The notes beneath the pieces were generated by a model. The model was not told where the DNA came from, did not search any database, and saw nothing but the letters and a program-made list of their open reading frames with translations. Below, one piece after another: positions 34,916 to 46,142 of a stretch of 64,000 nt of DNA (position 1 is its first letter; every line of letters begins with the position of its first letter). The stretch comes from Bettongia penicillata ogilbyi (taxonomy: Eukaryota; Chordata; Mammalia; Diprotodontia; Potoroidae), in assembly GCA_023548195.1 (NCBI GenBank), contig JAJHZJ010000579.1, forward strand, positions 1,466,084-1,530,083. Direction: 5' to 3'. Position numbers and translations under genes: made by a program.

Positions 34916-35309
34916 ACTAGAGAGGGACAGCTAGGATCTGGTCATCAGGTACTAACATGTGTTTGAAGCACTTCTTCCTGGAAGGCTACTGTTTTTCCTG
35001 GCTGTAATCCAGAGACTTGCATCCTCCCACTTTGCAATCCTATAGAAGTTCATGCAGCCACAGAGATTGGGCAGTGGGAAAGATGTGACCCAAGACTAGT
35101 CTGAGGCATCTGAATTGTGGGTTGGCAGAGTTCAGAGTAGAGGGGGAGGAATGAGGTACCTCTTACTGATTTCCTCCACAGACAATGTCAGATCATCCCT
35201 ACCTTTGGATTGCACTCCTCCTCGGATCCTGCAAGAACACAGGCTGGCCCTCTGCTGCACTTCCCTGAATTGGCCTTAGCTGCCAGGATTTCCAGCTATG
35301 ATTACACTC
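34916..35309. other. Unassigned ~395-bp block between L2 pieces
   Basis: L2 order is kept on both sides, so this block is probably an insertion. It shows no SINE head, promoter-like signals or coding motif that I recognise. Confidence 0.4.
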
Positions 35310-35425
35310 ATCTAACCAATTTCCAAGTTCTATCAATTCTACCTCTACAACATTTCTTGCATCATTTCTCTATTCTCACACTAATGCAACCCAATTTCAG
35401 ATCCTCACCATTTCTCAAATGAGCT
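35310..35425 (+). mobile_element. L2 LINE, piece 2 of the split copy
   Basis: Contains 'ccaagttctatcaattctacctctacaac' and 'tttctcaaatgagc', following piece 1 in L2 order. Confidence 0.65.
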
Positions 35426-35436
35426 ATCCCAGTAGT

Positions 35437-36045
35437 CTCTCTTTTTATTTATTTATTTTATTTTTAATTTATGGAACAAAACAAGCATTTTCATAGCAAA
35501 GTACGATAAAAAAGATGATTGTACATGAAACTGCAAATCTACAGTACGTAGCTTTGCTGTTCCTTTCAAATATATGACAAAATTATCATTATCATGTATT
35601 TTTTCTTTCTTTTCTTCCCTTCCTTCCCCCACCCCTGCTCTAGAGATGGCTATTGAACCTATACATACTTCTATTTTTCAGTTCTTTCTCTGGATGCAGA
35701 CAGCATCTTTTTTTTATTTGTCCTTTACAATTAATTTGGGTATTTACAGTAGACAAAATAACTTACTGATTCAGTCATTCTTAAAACAATGTTGCTGACT
35801 GTATACAGTATAATACTGTATGCAGTATTATTTTGTGCAAGTCCTTCCATATTTTTCTAAGATCATTGAGTTCATCATTTCTTATAGCACAGTAGTATTC
35901 CATCACCACAACTTGTTCAGCCATTCCCCAATTGATGAGCATTCCTGCAATTTCCAGTTCTTTGTCACTACAAAGGGACCTGCTATAAACATTTTAGAAC
36001 ATATGGATTCTTCCCCTTTTTCACTAATCATCATTGGAAATTGAC
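35437..36045 (-). mobile_element. L1 LINE 3' end inserted in L2
   Basis: Antisense L1 3' UTR and the end of ORF2. 'cttgttcagccattccccaattgatgagc' and 'atagcacagtagtattccatc' are the usual antisense L1 ORF2 C-terminal wording. The T-rich left end (ttttatttatttattttat) is the inverted A-rich tail. Confidence 0.8.
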
Positions 36046-36064
36046 TAAGTAATGATATAAGTCT

Positions 36065-36345
36065 CTTATTAGTATAGTATAGTATTAGTATAGTAGATAA
36101 AGTATTAGTATAGTATAGTATTGGTATAGTAGATAAAGCACAGGTTTGTGGTCAAGACGACAGGGTAAATCCTGCTTCAAACATTAGTTGTGTGACCTTG
36201 GCCCTCAGTTTCCTCATCTGCAAAATAAGGACAAAATTAGCACTGACCTCAGTCTTTTGTAAAGATAACATCTGATAATGTATATAAAGTGTTTTGTAAA
36301 CCTTGAGAAACTACATAAATGTGAGCTATCATTATTAATATTAAT
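36065..36345 (+). mobile_element. Marsupial CORE-type SINE with duplicated head
   Basis: Body: 'tgtgtgaccttggccctcag', 'tcctcatctgcaaaataagg', 'aaagtgttttgtaaacc' and 'gtgagctatcattatt'. The head (agtatagtagataaagcac) is present in about two tandem copies of a 35-bp unit (36069-36138). Confidence 0.75.
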
Positions 36346-36349
36346 ATTG

Positions 36350-36935
36350 CTTTCATTTTCTCCCGTTCAACCCATGCTCCACATAGTTGGCAAATTAACA
36401 TTTCCAAGACGTGAGTTTGGCCATGTCACCCTACCTGCTCAAATCTTCAAATCTCTCTGTTACAATTTCTCTAGGAAAAAAAGATAGCCACCTTAGTCCT
36501 GAATTCAAGTCCTTCACAACCTGAGTCCCACCTCTCTTTTCAGACATGTTTCATTTTACTCCCCTTTAAGGATGCTAGGCTCTAGCCAAACAGGTAAACT
36601 ATTCCCAACTTTCTCCAAGCCCTGAGATGCATCTCCTGCCTTTGTGCCTTTTTTCAGGCTGTCTCTATCCCATTCCCCCACCCCTGTGTCTGGAACGAGC
36701 TTCTTCCTCATCTCATCTCTTAGGAGCTTTAGCTTCCCTCAAGGCTCCCCTTTGGTACCATAAGTCCATGTCAAAAACATTTCTTTGGATCCCACTAGGT
36801 TGTATGTAGTCTGTCCCTCCTCAACATTTTCTTCTTCTTTTCTTATCTGCTTACATGTTATATCATGCTAGAGCAACATAAGGTCCTTGAGGACAAGAAG
36901 TCATTTTCATTTCTGTCTTTTTTTCTTTTTTAAAA
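36350..36935 (+). mobile_element. L2 LINE, piece 3 of the split copy
   Basis: Continues L2 order: 'caacccatgctccacatagttg', 'gtttggccatgtcaccctacctgctc', 'tttcaggctgtctctatccc' and 'ataaggtccttgaggacaag' near the 3' terminus. Confidence 0.75.
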
Positions 36936-36979
36936 CTTTTTATTTGTTTGCTATATTAATGCTCATCATTTTTATCAAT

Positions 36980-37135
36980 TTTTCTTGGAGGGAGGAAGGC
37001 AAGGCAACTGGGATTAAGTGACTTGCGCAAGGTCACACAGCTAGTAAGCGTCTGAGGTCAGATTTGAACTCATAAAGATGAGTCTTCCTGATTCCAGGCC
37101 AGGGACTCTATCCACAGCACTACCAGCTGCCCTAT
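36980..37135 (-). mobile_element. Marsupial SINE (MAR1-like)
   Basis: Antisense: 'ggcaaggcaactgggattaagtgacttg', 'ggtcacacagctagtaagcg', 'gtctgaggtcagatttgaac' and the head 'actctatccacagcactaccagctgccc'. Confidence 0.8.
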
Positions 37136-37369
37136 ATTGCATAGCATGCTGTAGTATTAGAATCAGTCTCTATCAGTTTCTATGAGTACAAGGGATAATG
37201 CCATGTAGAGAGAAATACTGAACTGGTTATCCTAAAATCTATTTTTGAGGCTCCCACTTACACTTGGTTTTTAGTCCTACCTTGAACTTATATTTATAAC
37301 TTATAACTATATAACTTAAACTTATATATATTTGACCTTATAAACATCATACATGGTTTCTGTGATCAA

Positions 37370-37480
37370 CTACAAATTCCTCATTTATAAAATGAGGATA
37401 ATAATACCTGTATTATCACTTCACAGAATTGTCTTCACTATAGCAAATACTTTGTAAGATATAAAATAATCAGAATTGAT
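37370..37480 (+). mobile_element. MIR-type SINE fragment
   Basis: Sense wording: 'cctcatttataaaatgaggataataata', 'acagaattgtcttcac' and 'caaatactttgtaagat'. Confidence 0.6.
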
Positions 37481-37489
37481 ATTGCTGTC

Positions 37490-37965
37490 GCACTTTATGG
37501 GTGGCAAAGCACTTTTCATTTAGGAACTCTTTTAATCTTCACAATAATCTTACAAAATAGACACTATACTACCAGTACTTTCTTTAAGGACCTCTGATAT
37601 CATTGGTATGGGGAGTGCCTAAGAAAGAAAATCTTTCTATCAGCGCAGACTGCCATTTACTCTATAACTTAATATCTTCTGAGAGTTGTGTAGAGTGGTA
37701 GGAAAATGACTTACCAAGGCTTAGATAGCCAGTATCTGTCAGAGGAAGAACTTAACCTATGTCTTCCCAATCCCAAGACCAGCTCTCTAACATAATGTAA
37801 TAACATACTGGAATAATACGGCAGGCACTATTAACTCTATTTTACAGATAAGCCAAGTGATATTGAGAGGAAAGTAATTGTCCTACAGACATACAGTTGC
37901 TTAGGGTCAGAGGAAGGATTTTATTACAACTCTCTCCTGACTCCAAGTCTAGAACTCTTTTCACT
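37490..37965 (-). mobile_element. MIR-type SINE fragments in antisense
   Basis: One diverged piece lies at about 37490-37560 (caaagcacttttcatttagg, cacaataatcttac). A related tail follows at 37685-37795. A clearer one spans about 37810-37965 (tctattttacagataagcc, ctgactccaagtctag). Confidence 0.55.
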
Positions 37966-38106
37966 AGTATGTGATGCTTCTCTGTAAGTCATTAGCATTA
38001 GGGCTTGTTGCAATAGATCAATAACTGGTAAAAATGTTTTATACAGTATTTTCTCACAGGGCCTACTGCCAACATTGCTAAGGCTGTCAAGTATACCAAT
38101 AGATGG

Positions 38107-38170
38107 ATAGATGTATGCCTGGATAGATGGATTATGGATGAATAGATGGATGGATGGATAGGTAGATAAA
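38107..38170. repeat. (GGATAGAT)n-type tandem repeat
   Basis: Imperfect GGATAGAT and GGATGGAT units. Confidence 0.85.
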
Positions 38171-38280
38171 TAAATTATTTAGTGCTTATCATGAATCAGG
38201 CACTGTGCTAAAGGATGGGTATACAAAAGCAAACAAGCAAGACAGAATCCTCTCATTCTAATGGGGAATGTCAATACATG
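38170..38280 (-). mobile_element. L2 LINE 3'-end fragment
   Basis: Antisense L2 terminus: 'tatttagtgcttatcatgaatcaggcactgtgc' and 'ctcattctaatgggg'. Confidence 0.65.
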
Positions 38281-39020
38281 AAGGGATTCTGAAAGCAATG
38301 GTGGGTAACATATTCAAGATTATGACAATTACTTATTGAACTGCTGGGGGTTATGTTAAGAATGTGTAGCATGCTCACTTCTTGAAGAATCTTTTACCGT
38401 CCACTGCATGGGGTTGAACCAAAAGCTACTTAGAGCGTTTCACAATGCTAAGAATCAGTGCTCAAGGTCCTTACAGCATTAGAACCACCTAGCTATCTAT
38501 GGACCATTATCAACGTGTTCCAAGTAACTGACTCAAATTCATGACTGTGGCTCTAAGGTTGAACTAGGGAAGGAAGGCGCTAGCTTTTATCACATAGAAG
38601 ACATTTAATAAGATGAAAACCCTCTAAACAGGAGAACAAATGACATTCTGCTTCCCTCTGTCTTGTTAGAGCTTGAGAATATGTCTATAAATAAGATAAA
38701 TAATTGAGAATTCTTTAATATAGCAGTTGCTTTTAAGCTCAAGAGGTTCACCACTGAATTTATTTTAACCTCTTTCATACTTTGTCATCTCAACAAGGAG
38801 CTAATTCATGATGGAACTGAAAAAATACTCGGTAAAAGTGCATTTATGATTTCTAATCACAAAAGGAGTTACTGGCCAATTTGTCTTTTGGCCACAGAAG
38901 GACTCCTATGCACCAATATATCTTAACCCCTGCACTGCTGTTTCATCAGTGGTGATTATAAAATGCAAAGATAATGATCTATAGACACTTTGAAATGATA
39001 AGAATGGGGAAGGAAAGAAA
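38281..39020. other. Repeat-poor sequence, no exon recognised
   Basis: No SINE, LINE or LTR signature and no credible coding frame. Confidence 0.4.
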
Positions 39021-39021
39021 C

Positions 39022-39262
39022 AAAGCCTTTATTAATTATCTACTATATGCCAGACATTTTATCTCATTTTTATCCTTATGACAACCCTAGAAGGTAGGAG
39101 GTGCTATCTTTATCTCTATTTTACAGTTGAGGAACTGAGGCGGACAGAGGTTAAATATGATGTGCCCAGGATCACATAGCTATCAAGTATCTAAGACTAT
39201 ATTTGAACTTGAGTCTTCCTGACTCAAAGTCTCATGATCTATCCATGGCATCATCTAGCAGA
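39022..39262 (-). mobile_element. Marsupial CORE-type SINE (WSINE/MIR-like)
   Basis: Antisense: 'agcctttattaattatctactatatgcc', 'ttttacagttgaggaactgaggc', 'ggatcacatagctatcaag' and the head 'ctatccatggcatcatctagc'. Confidence 0.8.
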
Positions 39263-39390
39263 ACAAAGTTTCTTCTGTACTCATATGTAATCTGATAAAA
39301 TAAATTGTCATAATTCATTTATAATATCTTTTATAACTGCTGTATATAGTGCTTTATAATAATGAGTTCACACTTATTAGGATTTGCAGA

Positions 39391-39392
<2 letters not shown>

Positions 39393-39444
<52 letters not shown>
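39393..39444. repeat. (AT)26 microsatellite
   Basis: An uninterrupted AT run of about 26 units at the tail of an antisense MIR-like copy. Confidence 0.97.
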
Positions 39445-39446
<2 letters not shown>

Positions 39447-39602
39447 AACCCATGAAGGGTAGGTGCTATTATTATCTTCATTTGACAAATGAGGAAAGTG
39501 AGGCATAGGGAGATTGACTTGTCCAGTGTCAGAGTTATGATAGGAACTCAGGTTTTCTAGGCTCTATCCAAGTCCAGCCTTCTGTCTACTACACCATGTT
39601 GC
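39445..39602 (-). mobile_element. MIR-type SINE
   Basis: Antisense: 'atcttcatttgacaaatgagg', 'gacttgtccagtgtcagag' and 'gtctactacaccatgttgcc'. Confidence 0.75.
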
Positions 39603-39607
39603 CAGTA

Positions 39608-39800
39608 TAGCAATATTTCAAGTCACCCTTATGAATCATCCTCCTAAAGGGAGATATTGGAAGTATTATCATTCCCAATTTATAGATGATGCGAAGACTT
39701 AGAGTGATTAAATGACTTGGCCAAGATCACCTGGCTAGTAAAAGACTTAGCCAAGCTTTCAAGTGAAGTGTATCTTGCTTCTGATAAAGTGCTCCTTCCA
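39608..39800 (-). mobile_element. MIR-type SINE
   Basis: Antisense: 'ttcccaatttatagatgatgcg', 'aaatgacttggccaagatcac' and 'gtgctccttccactctgc'. A second MIR-like element lies directly beside the previous one. Confidence 0.7.
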
Positions 39801-39829
39801 CTCTGCTAAAGGGACCTCATTAAATCAGG

Positions 39830-40890
39830 CAGCAAAAGCAATCCAATTATTTATGTCCCCTCCATTGAAATTGTGGGCCCTGTACTTAAATTAAATATCC
39901 AACAATATGGTTTCAGCGATAGCAATACACTTCAGGGAAGGTGGGAGAAAGGTACTAAGAAAGATGAAGAAATGAAAAGTTATCATAGATCTTCATGATC
40001 TGTGAATTTTCCTCTTAATGAGCCCTGAGTTGCTTGTGTGGAAAAAGGCCAAAGAAAGCTCTCTCTTCTAAACATGAAAAAATTCCCCTGCCAGGTAATA
40101 CTTTCCTTGTCTCCACATAATTTTTTTATAGTTTGCATTATCGTTTGCTATTTATAGAACAACATACCCGCTACCTTGATGCAGAACTTACAGGCTTTGT
40201 CCTCAGATAGCAAGAACAGAAATAAAGCCTTGCTAATGAATTCCCCTCCGCAGCAAGCTTAAGCACACTATTCAGAAAGCTATGCAATCTCTAGGAAAAT
40301 CAATTGCTTCCAACTAATATTTAGTTCATGAAACCCAAGCTGCCTAAAGAGAGACTGCAGCATCTTTCAGACCCCTGGAATAAGTTTAAAAATCCCTGGT
40401 GTGGCGACGGTCCCAACAAACAGAGCAGGGCTTTGTAGCTTCTCCAAGAATAAGTCACTCACAGTGGCCTGGAGTGCTCAACAGTCCCTTGGACCTCTTT
40501 AAAAAGAGCTGTGTTTAAACTTCTGATGTAGAGGTGAAAGGCTCAATATTCCCATTAATAATCTCCTGAGGTCATTCTTCTCCACTGAGTACAAGGACAT
40601 TTTATAAACCAGAAAGAAGAGCAGTGAGTGCTAGAAAACAGCAGGCCAGTCTGTGGTGCTGCTGAAATGGAGACTCATAGGTATGAGAGAAGGCAGGTAT
40701 CTCAGCAGCCCAGGGATCACATAGATTGTCACTTCAAAGAACCCTTGCTGTCACCTGCAATGGAACAGTAGCCCAGGTTAATTAACAGAGGATGGGAAGC
40801 TTTAGAAAAGTATAAGCCACATGCCTGGTGTAAAAGGACTGTAAGCCAGAACCTTAGTTCATAGTAATTAACTGATTAAGAGCAATTATA
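39830..40890. other. Repeat-poor island, possible conserved non-coding sequence
   Basis: About 1.06 kb with no recognisable SINE, LINE, LTR or microsatellite in a window that is otherwise dense in them. No convincing frame or splice-site set is visible. It holds short homeodomain-like AT cores such as TTAATTAAC (about 40777-40785) and CATTAATAAT (about 40553-40562). Function cannot be inferred from one sequence. Confidence 0.35.
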
Positions 40891-40892
40891 GC

Positions 40893-41290
40893 ATCTCAAG
40901 GTTGGAAAGAGTCATTTAGCCTTCACTCACACCTGAGTCTCCATATGATGGAGAAGCTTCCATTAGCTCCTGAGGCAGTCCACTCCAGTTTGGAGTTGGA
41001 GTAATTATTATGAAGGTTGTCTTTCCAGAACTGAAATCTACCTCTTGACAATCTCCTCCCAGTTCAATTATCCTGAGGGTAAACAAAAGAAAAGGAAGGG
41101 AATCTGTATTTATATGACACCTACTATGTGCTAAACATTTACAAATATTATCTAATTTGAACAAATCTCAGTCTTCTTTCATATGACAGACTTTCAAATA
41201 TTTGAAGGCAGTGATCATGTTTCCCCCAAGTTTTCTCTTCTTCAGATGAAATATGCCCAGTTTCTCTAATTAATCATTATATGGTCAACA
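40893..41290 (-). mobile_element. CR1/L3 LINE 3' end
   Basis: Antisense CR1/L3 3' UTR: 'ctcaaggttggaaagagtca', 'ctcctgaggcagtccactcc', 'aactgaaatctacctcttg', then after a short MIR-like interruption (about 41085-41160) 'atttgaaggcagtgatcatg' and 'agttttctcttcttcagatg'. Confidence 0.8.
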
Positions 41291-41565
41291 TGTTGGAGAC
41301 TATCATCATTTTATTAGTCAGTTTCCTTTGATTGGTTTTCTTTTTTTACATGGGAATGTTCAATTCAAAAAGGAAGCAGGTATCAGGAAATGACTGCATG
41401 CCTAAAAAAACCCAACAAAAATTCTGAGTTTTAGGTTTACTCTCAGCTCTCACTTTACCTGAAGATTACTAATCAAAGGGAAACCAATACCTTCCATTAT
41501 ACTTTCCAATGGCTATAATTGTTAGAATTTTTTTAGCATTAAGGCTAAACTTGATTTTCTGCAAC
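41291..41565. other. No recognised feature
   Basis: AT-rich and unassigned. Confidence 0.35.
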
Positions 41566-43224
41566 TTTTTTTTATTTTTAAAATGACTTTTTATTGCTAT
41601 CTTCTGTTTCTTAGATGACCATAATTACTTAGTTATCCCAAGTATCCCTTCCCCTCCTCCCACAGAACCATCTCATATAACAAATAATATTTTGAGAGAA
41701 GGAAATTTAAATCAGTACAACTGATCAATACATTGAAAAAGTTCAAATACACATGCAACATGAAACACTTGTCAAGCTCCCACCTCTACAAAAGGGATCT
41801 TGCTAGGCAGTTTGTTTTCCAGTATGTCAAACATGAGCCTGGTTGATTTTCCCTTGGTTAATCTGCTGCACTGATCTATCTTGCAATTTCCTAGCCATTA
41901 TCAGATAATGTTGATAACTGCTGCTTCGTAGCGTAGACTGAGGTCTGGAAGTACTATTTGTCACTCCTTTTCATCATTTAGCTTGTTATTCAAGATATTT
42001 TGTTTTTCCAAATGAGTTTTGTTATTATTTTATCAAGTTCTAGAAATATTCCTTTGTAACATGGTATAGAATTAAAAGTATAAATGAATGTTGATAGTAT
42101 TGTCATTTCAGTTATGTTGTACAGCCTAGTCATAAGCATATTTAAGATTTCTTTTCTTTAAGGAGTACCTGTGTAATTGAATCTATATATCTATTGTGTG
42201 ATTTGGTAGGTCAGTCTCCAGGTGTGCTATGTATTTTGCAGTTGTTTGAAATGGGATTACCCTTCTATTATTGCTTTTTGTGTTTTGTTATTATTATATA
42301 AAATTCTCTTGATTTTTTGAGGATTTATTTCATAGCCTGTAACTTTGCTGAAACTGTTAATTATCTCCAAGTATCTTTGCTCATTCCCAAGTAAAATATC
42401 ACGTCACCAGAAAAGAGCAATAGTTTTATATCCTCTTTATCTATCTTTATGTCTTTAGTTCTTTCTCTTATCTTAGTGCTGTCGCTAGCATACAGGAAAC
42501 CATATCAAATCATATAGGAAACCATACCAAAATCTTCTGAAAGTGGAGAGAATGTTGAAAAAAGTTCTAGGGAATCCTCATTGCACATGATGCTTGCTTT
42601 TGGTTTTAGAAAGATTTCTTTGTAATATTTGAAAAGGTCCCTCAATGACTATACTTTGTGAGGTTTTGAACATAAAGACATATTATACTTTTGTGCGAAA
42701 GGGTTTTTCTATATACATTGATAGAATCAGTTGGTTTTAGATATCTTTTAATATGACTAATTATATTGAATTCCTAATTTTGAACCACTTTTGCATCCAT
42801 GATATAAATCTAACTTGGTCATAATGAATAATTTCTTGAATAAATAGCTGTAGTCTGACAGGATTTTAACTTTTTGAGTCAATGTTCATTAATGATACTG
42901 GTTTACAGCTTTCTTTCTGTGTCTTGCCTTTACCTTGTTAAGGTATTAGAACTATGTTTGCCTCATAAAAAGGTTTTGATGTGATACTTTCTTTTGCAAT
43001 TTTTAAGTATAATTTGTGAAGTGTGGGCACTAGCTACCCTCCAAATTTATACATCAGGAAAAAGAGATATTTTTTTTCTTTGATAGGTCCTTTACAGCTA
43101 GATATATTTCATTTTCTGAGACTGAGTTGTTTAAGATACCTAATTGGTCTTCTGAAAGTTTGAGTATTTTAAATTTTTGAAGTTATTACTCTTTCTTTTG
43201 TATTCTCAGTTTTATTAGTATATA
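41566..43224 (-). mobile_element. L1 LINE fragment (ORF2, antisense)
   Basis: The wording 'ttgaaccacttttgcatccatgatataaatctaacttgg' (about 42780-42819) is the standard antisense of the L1 RT segment. Preceding T-rich sequence continues ORF2 in antisense down to about 41830. The part at 41566-41830 (gactttttattgctatcttctg, ccatctcatataacaaataat) looks like a LINE 3' end but I am less sure it belongs to the same element. The frame is heavily broken. Confidence 0.7.
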
Positions 43225-43790
43225 ACTTTAAAAGCACACATCCAGGAGAGTCTGCTATCACAGGTTCTTTGATCTGCTTTTCTAAAAGGAAAAGCAACTT
43301 TTGAGGGGTCAACAATCACTTCAATCAACATTCACTTAGTTCAGGGGAAAAAGTCAGCACCCTGAACTTCAGAGAAAATACAAAGAAATAATAATCAACA
43401 GACAGGGTTTCCAACTGTCTGACTGTAAGCAATACATGCATCACAGATCAACAGACGGATGCAACTGTGGGACCATGCATATATAGTTGCCAGAGAGAGA
43501 AGCACCAACGTCTGAACTTTCAAAGTCAGGGGGCTCCTTCTGAGTGCTTAGAGTCTCCTCCAGTCAAACAAACACTTCATATGAGTAAGCTTCAAAGGAA
43601 AACCTCACCTCAGAGTATGTATACGTTTTTTGGAGCCAGAAGACATCATAACCCTTGAGAACCAGTGCCTCCTTAGAAAATTAACAGAAGGTTTGGGCCT
43701 CCTCTAATCAAGCTTCCTTTAATGGGCAGGCTCATTAATGGGTAGGGAAGAACTTCAATCTCATTAGCATTACAATAACTGCACATAATA
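43225..43790. repeat. Unclassified dispersed repeat, copy 1
   Basis: Shares a long co-linear segment with 50945-51605, for example 'cattcacttagttcaggggaaaa', 'cagcaccctgaacttcagagaaaatacaa' and 'cagacagggtttccaactgtctgac'. It carries an internal repeat of 'caactgt-tgac' and 'atcacagatcaacagac' wording. It has no coding content. An LTR or other non-autonomous retroelement is possible, but I see no clear TATA and AATAAA pair. Confidence 0.65.
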
Positions 43791-44335
43791 TGTTCTGATT
43801 ATTCTTTTCGTTTTTTTTGTTTGTTTTGCTGTGATTTTGCCTTGCTTATTTGGTATTTTATTGATTTGATTTTGTGCTCTCTTGGAATAAATTATTGTGG
43901 TCCCATGTTCTTCTCATATTTAACAGGATACTCTGTTGAATCATTTTCCTATATGTTGCTGTATTTATTCATAGATGCCTAAACTAATTTATTAGATCTG
44001 AAGGCTACATTTCTTTCTGTTGTTAATGATTTCCCTTTTTATTTATCTGCTTATGTTCAAGGTCCTTAGATTTTCCTCCTGAGATCCTTGATAAGCTCAA
44101 GTGTTGTTTTTTTTTCTTGATTTTCCTCTATTAATTTTCTAGCTCTGTCTCCTCTGATGGTAGTTTCCTTGGAGGATGAATCTCAAAGCATCATAGTACC
44201 CTTCCATGCTGGGTAATTCACAGCTCACTAGCCTAGGTATCTGCCCCAAGTGACTTTTGGGCTGTCAGAACTGACTTGAGCTGGAAGATGTGCTCTTTCC
44301 CTGTGACTTATTGGAGTGCTGCACAGAATATACGT

Positions 44336-44370
<35 letters not shown>

Positions 44371-44875
44371 ACCTCTTCTGGTAACCTGCTCCATTCTCTC
44401 CGGGCAGTTTAGAGAGCTACCACTTTGGTATTTAGGGTGGTCTGCCCTAACCACAGCAGTTCAGAGCTTTGCAGTGATGGTATTACAGGGTTGTGGCCCA
44501 CCAGCAGGCTTTTGCTCCTAAAAAGACTACTGTCATCTATGGCACTCTCTGTTGCTACCCATGCAATATCTTCCACAGCCTGAAACAAGACTGTCTATGG
44601 CACTGAAAAGGGTGAGGAGGAAGCAGTGTGGGAGTGAGTTTTGTTGCTTTCCTCAAATCATATGTCTGATTCTTGGATCTGCTAGTACCACCTTCTTTTT
44701 AGTAGTGTGGGCAGTAGGCATCTCTGAGCATCAGTTCATGGATTTGTTTGTGGGGGGTGTTAGGAGGGAAGGCAAACTTCTGTTGGATTCTGGGTCTCCC
44801 AGATCATGGAAACGGCATAATTTCTGTTTTGGAGAGGTCTGAGAGGTCATCAGAGAATATGTATAGCCCTCCATC
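43791..44875. other. Unassigned, T-rich then mixed; short (CA)n at 44338-44367
   Basis: T-rich wording at 43800-44120 (ttgatttgattttgtgctctc, gctgtatttattcatagatg) could continue the antisense L1 but is not diagnostic. The ORFs at 44276-44521 and 44552-44842 have no recognisable domain. Confidence 0.35.
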
Positions 44876-44877
44876 TT

Positions 44878-45950
44878 ACAGTTCATGTGACCCAACGGTC
44901 TTGTTTCTCTGCGATTTTAAAATTGTTCCTAGTTCTGCCCTCTAGGACAAAGAAGAACAAGTCTAACCCCACACTCATATTACAGTCCTTTAAATACTTG
45001 ACCATAGCTCTCATGCCAACCCTAAATCTTCTTTTTTCTAGATTAATCCTTCCCAATTTCTTCAAGAGATTATCAGATATACCCTAGTTTTTCAAGAGCC
45101 ATCCTAAAATGTGTTACCCATAAATAAACTGGTTACCCCAGGGCAAAGTCTTCTAGTCTTGAGTATTTGTTTTCTAAATGATGGCTACAGTTGCAATTGC
45201 TTTCTTCTCTGTCATATTAAACTTTGGATTCACATGGAATTTGTAATCCACTAAAACTACTAGGTCTTTTTGCTTTTTCAATAAACTTCTATCCCCCTTA
45301 ACTGTTCCCATCCTGTATTTGCAAATGTAACATTTTGAACTAAAGTATAAGAATTTACATTTATCCCTATTGAATTTTATTTTATTAACTCCAACCCAAT
45401 GCCCTAGCCTATCAGGATTTTTATGGGGTCTATCAAGTCTCTAAGTTATTCTGCCCAACTTTATATCACTCGCAAGCTTGATAAATATGACATTTATTTC
45501 TCATTCAAGTCATGATGAAAAATATAAACAGCACAAGACCAAGCACAGATCCCTGGGATAATTCACTGGGGACTATCTAAACTGACATTGAACTATGAAG
45601 GCAAATCTTTGGGTTCAGCCAGTCAATCACTTCCTAATCCACCTGATAATGCTACTGCCTTGCCTATATCTCTCCATTTTTTCCCACAAGAATAGGAATT
45701 TAGTTGAATGCATTGCACAATCAAGGTAAATTGTATCTACAATATTCTCCTATTCTAGATGTTGAAATCTGGCAATCACTTAAAGAAAAGACATTAGGTT
45801 AGTTTGGCTTGCCTTGATTTTTATAATACTGTGCTTGCTTGCTTTTGCCCAATGTTTGCTACCATCCCTTTGATAATATACTAAAGAACTGCACCAAAAA
45901 ATTATGTCAATCTATAGTTTGCTTCTTTACACGCACATATACACACCCTA
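44878..45950 (-). mobile_element. CR1/L3 LINE (3' UTR to RT, antisense)
   Basis: Runs in antisense from the CR1/L3 3' UTR (cctagttctgccctctaggac, ctttaaatacttgaccatagctc) to RT wording (aatttacatttatccctattg, aacagcacaagaccaagcacagatccctggg, atgcattgcacaatcaaggtaaattg). All frames are broken. The flank out to 46130 may also belong to it. The young HAL1 integrated near its far end. Confidence 0.8.
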
Positions 45951-46129
45951 TTTTTTTAAATCATGGAAACATTTGTTCTTCTCCAGGTTTGACAAAGGTA
46001 AAGTCCAGCAAGGCTGCTATATTCTTTGCTTTATCAAGCCTAAATTTGCATTCACTTCTTTGTCTATCATATCACACCAATGAATTGTATTAAACTTGTT
46101 GTATACTACAGTTCCCAGCTATTTATATG

Positions 46130-46142
46130 GAAAAGGATTTCT
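46130..46142. repeat. Target-site duplication, left copy (HAL1)
   Basis: GAAAAGGATTTCT, identical to 49025-49037. It directly borders the A/T-rich tail of the minus-strand HAL1 element. Confidence 0.93.

Noticed and set aside
38107..38170. Possible CRISPR-like or regularly spaced repeat
   Set aside because: It is a short GGATAGAT tandem repeat without spacers, in a mammalian genome.
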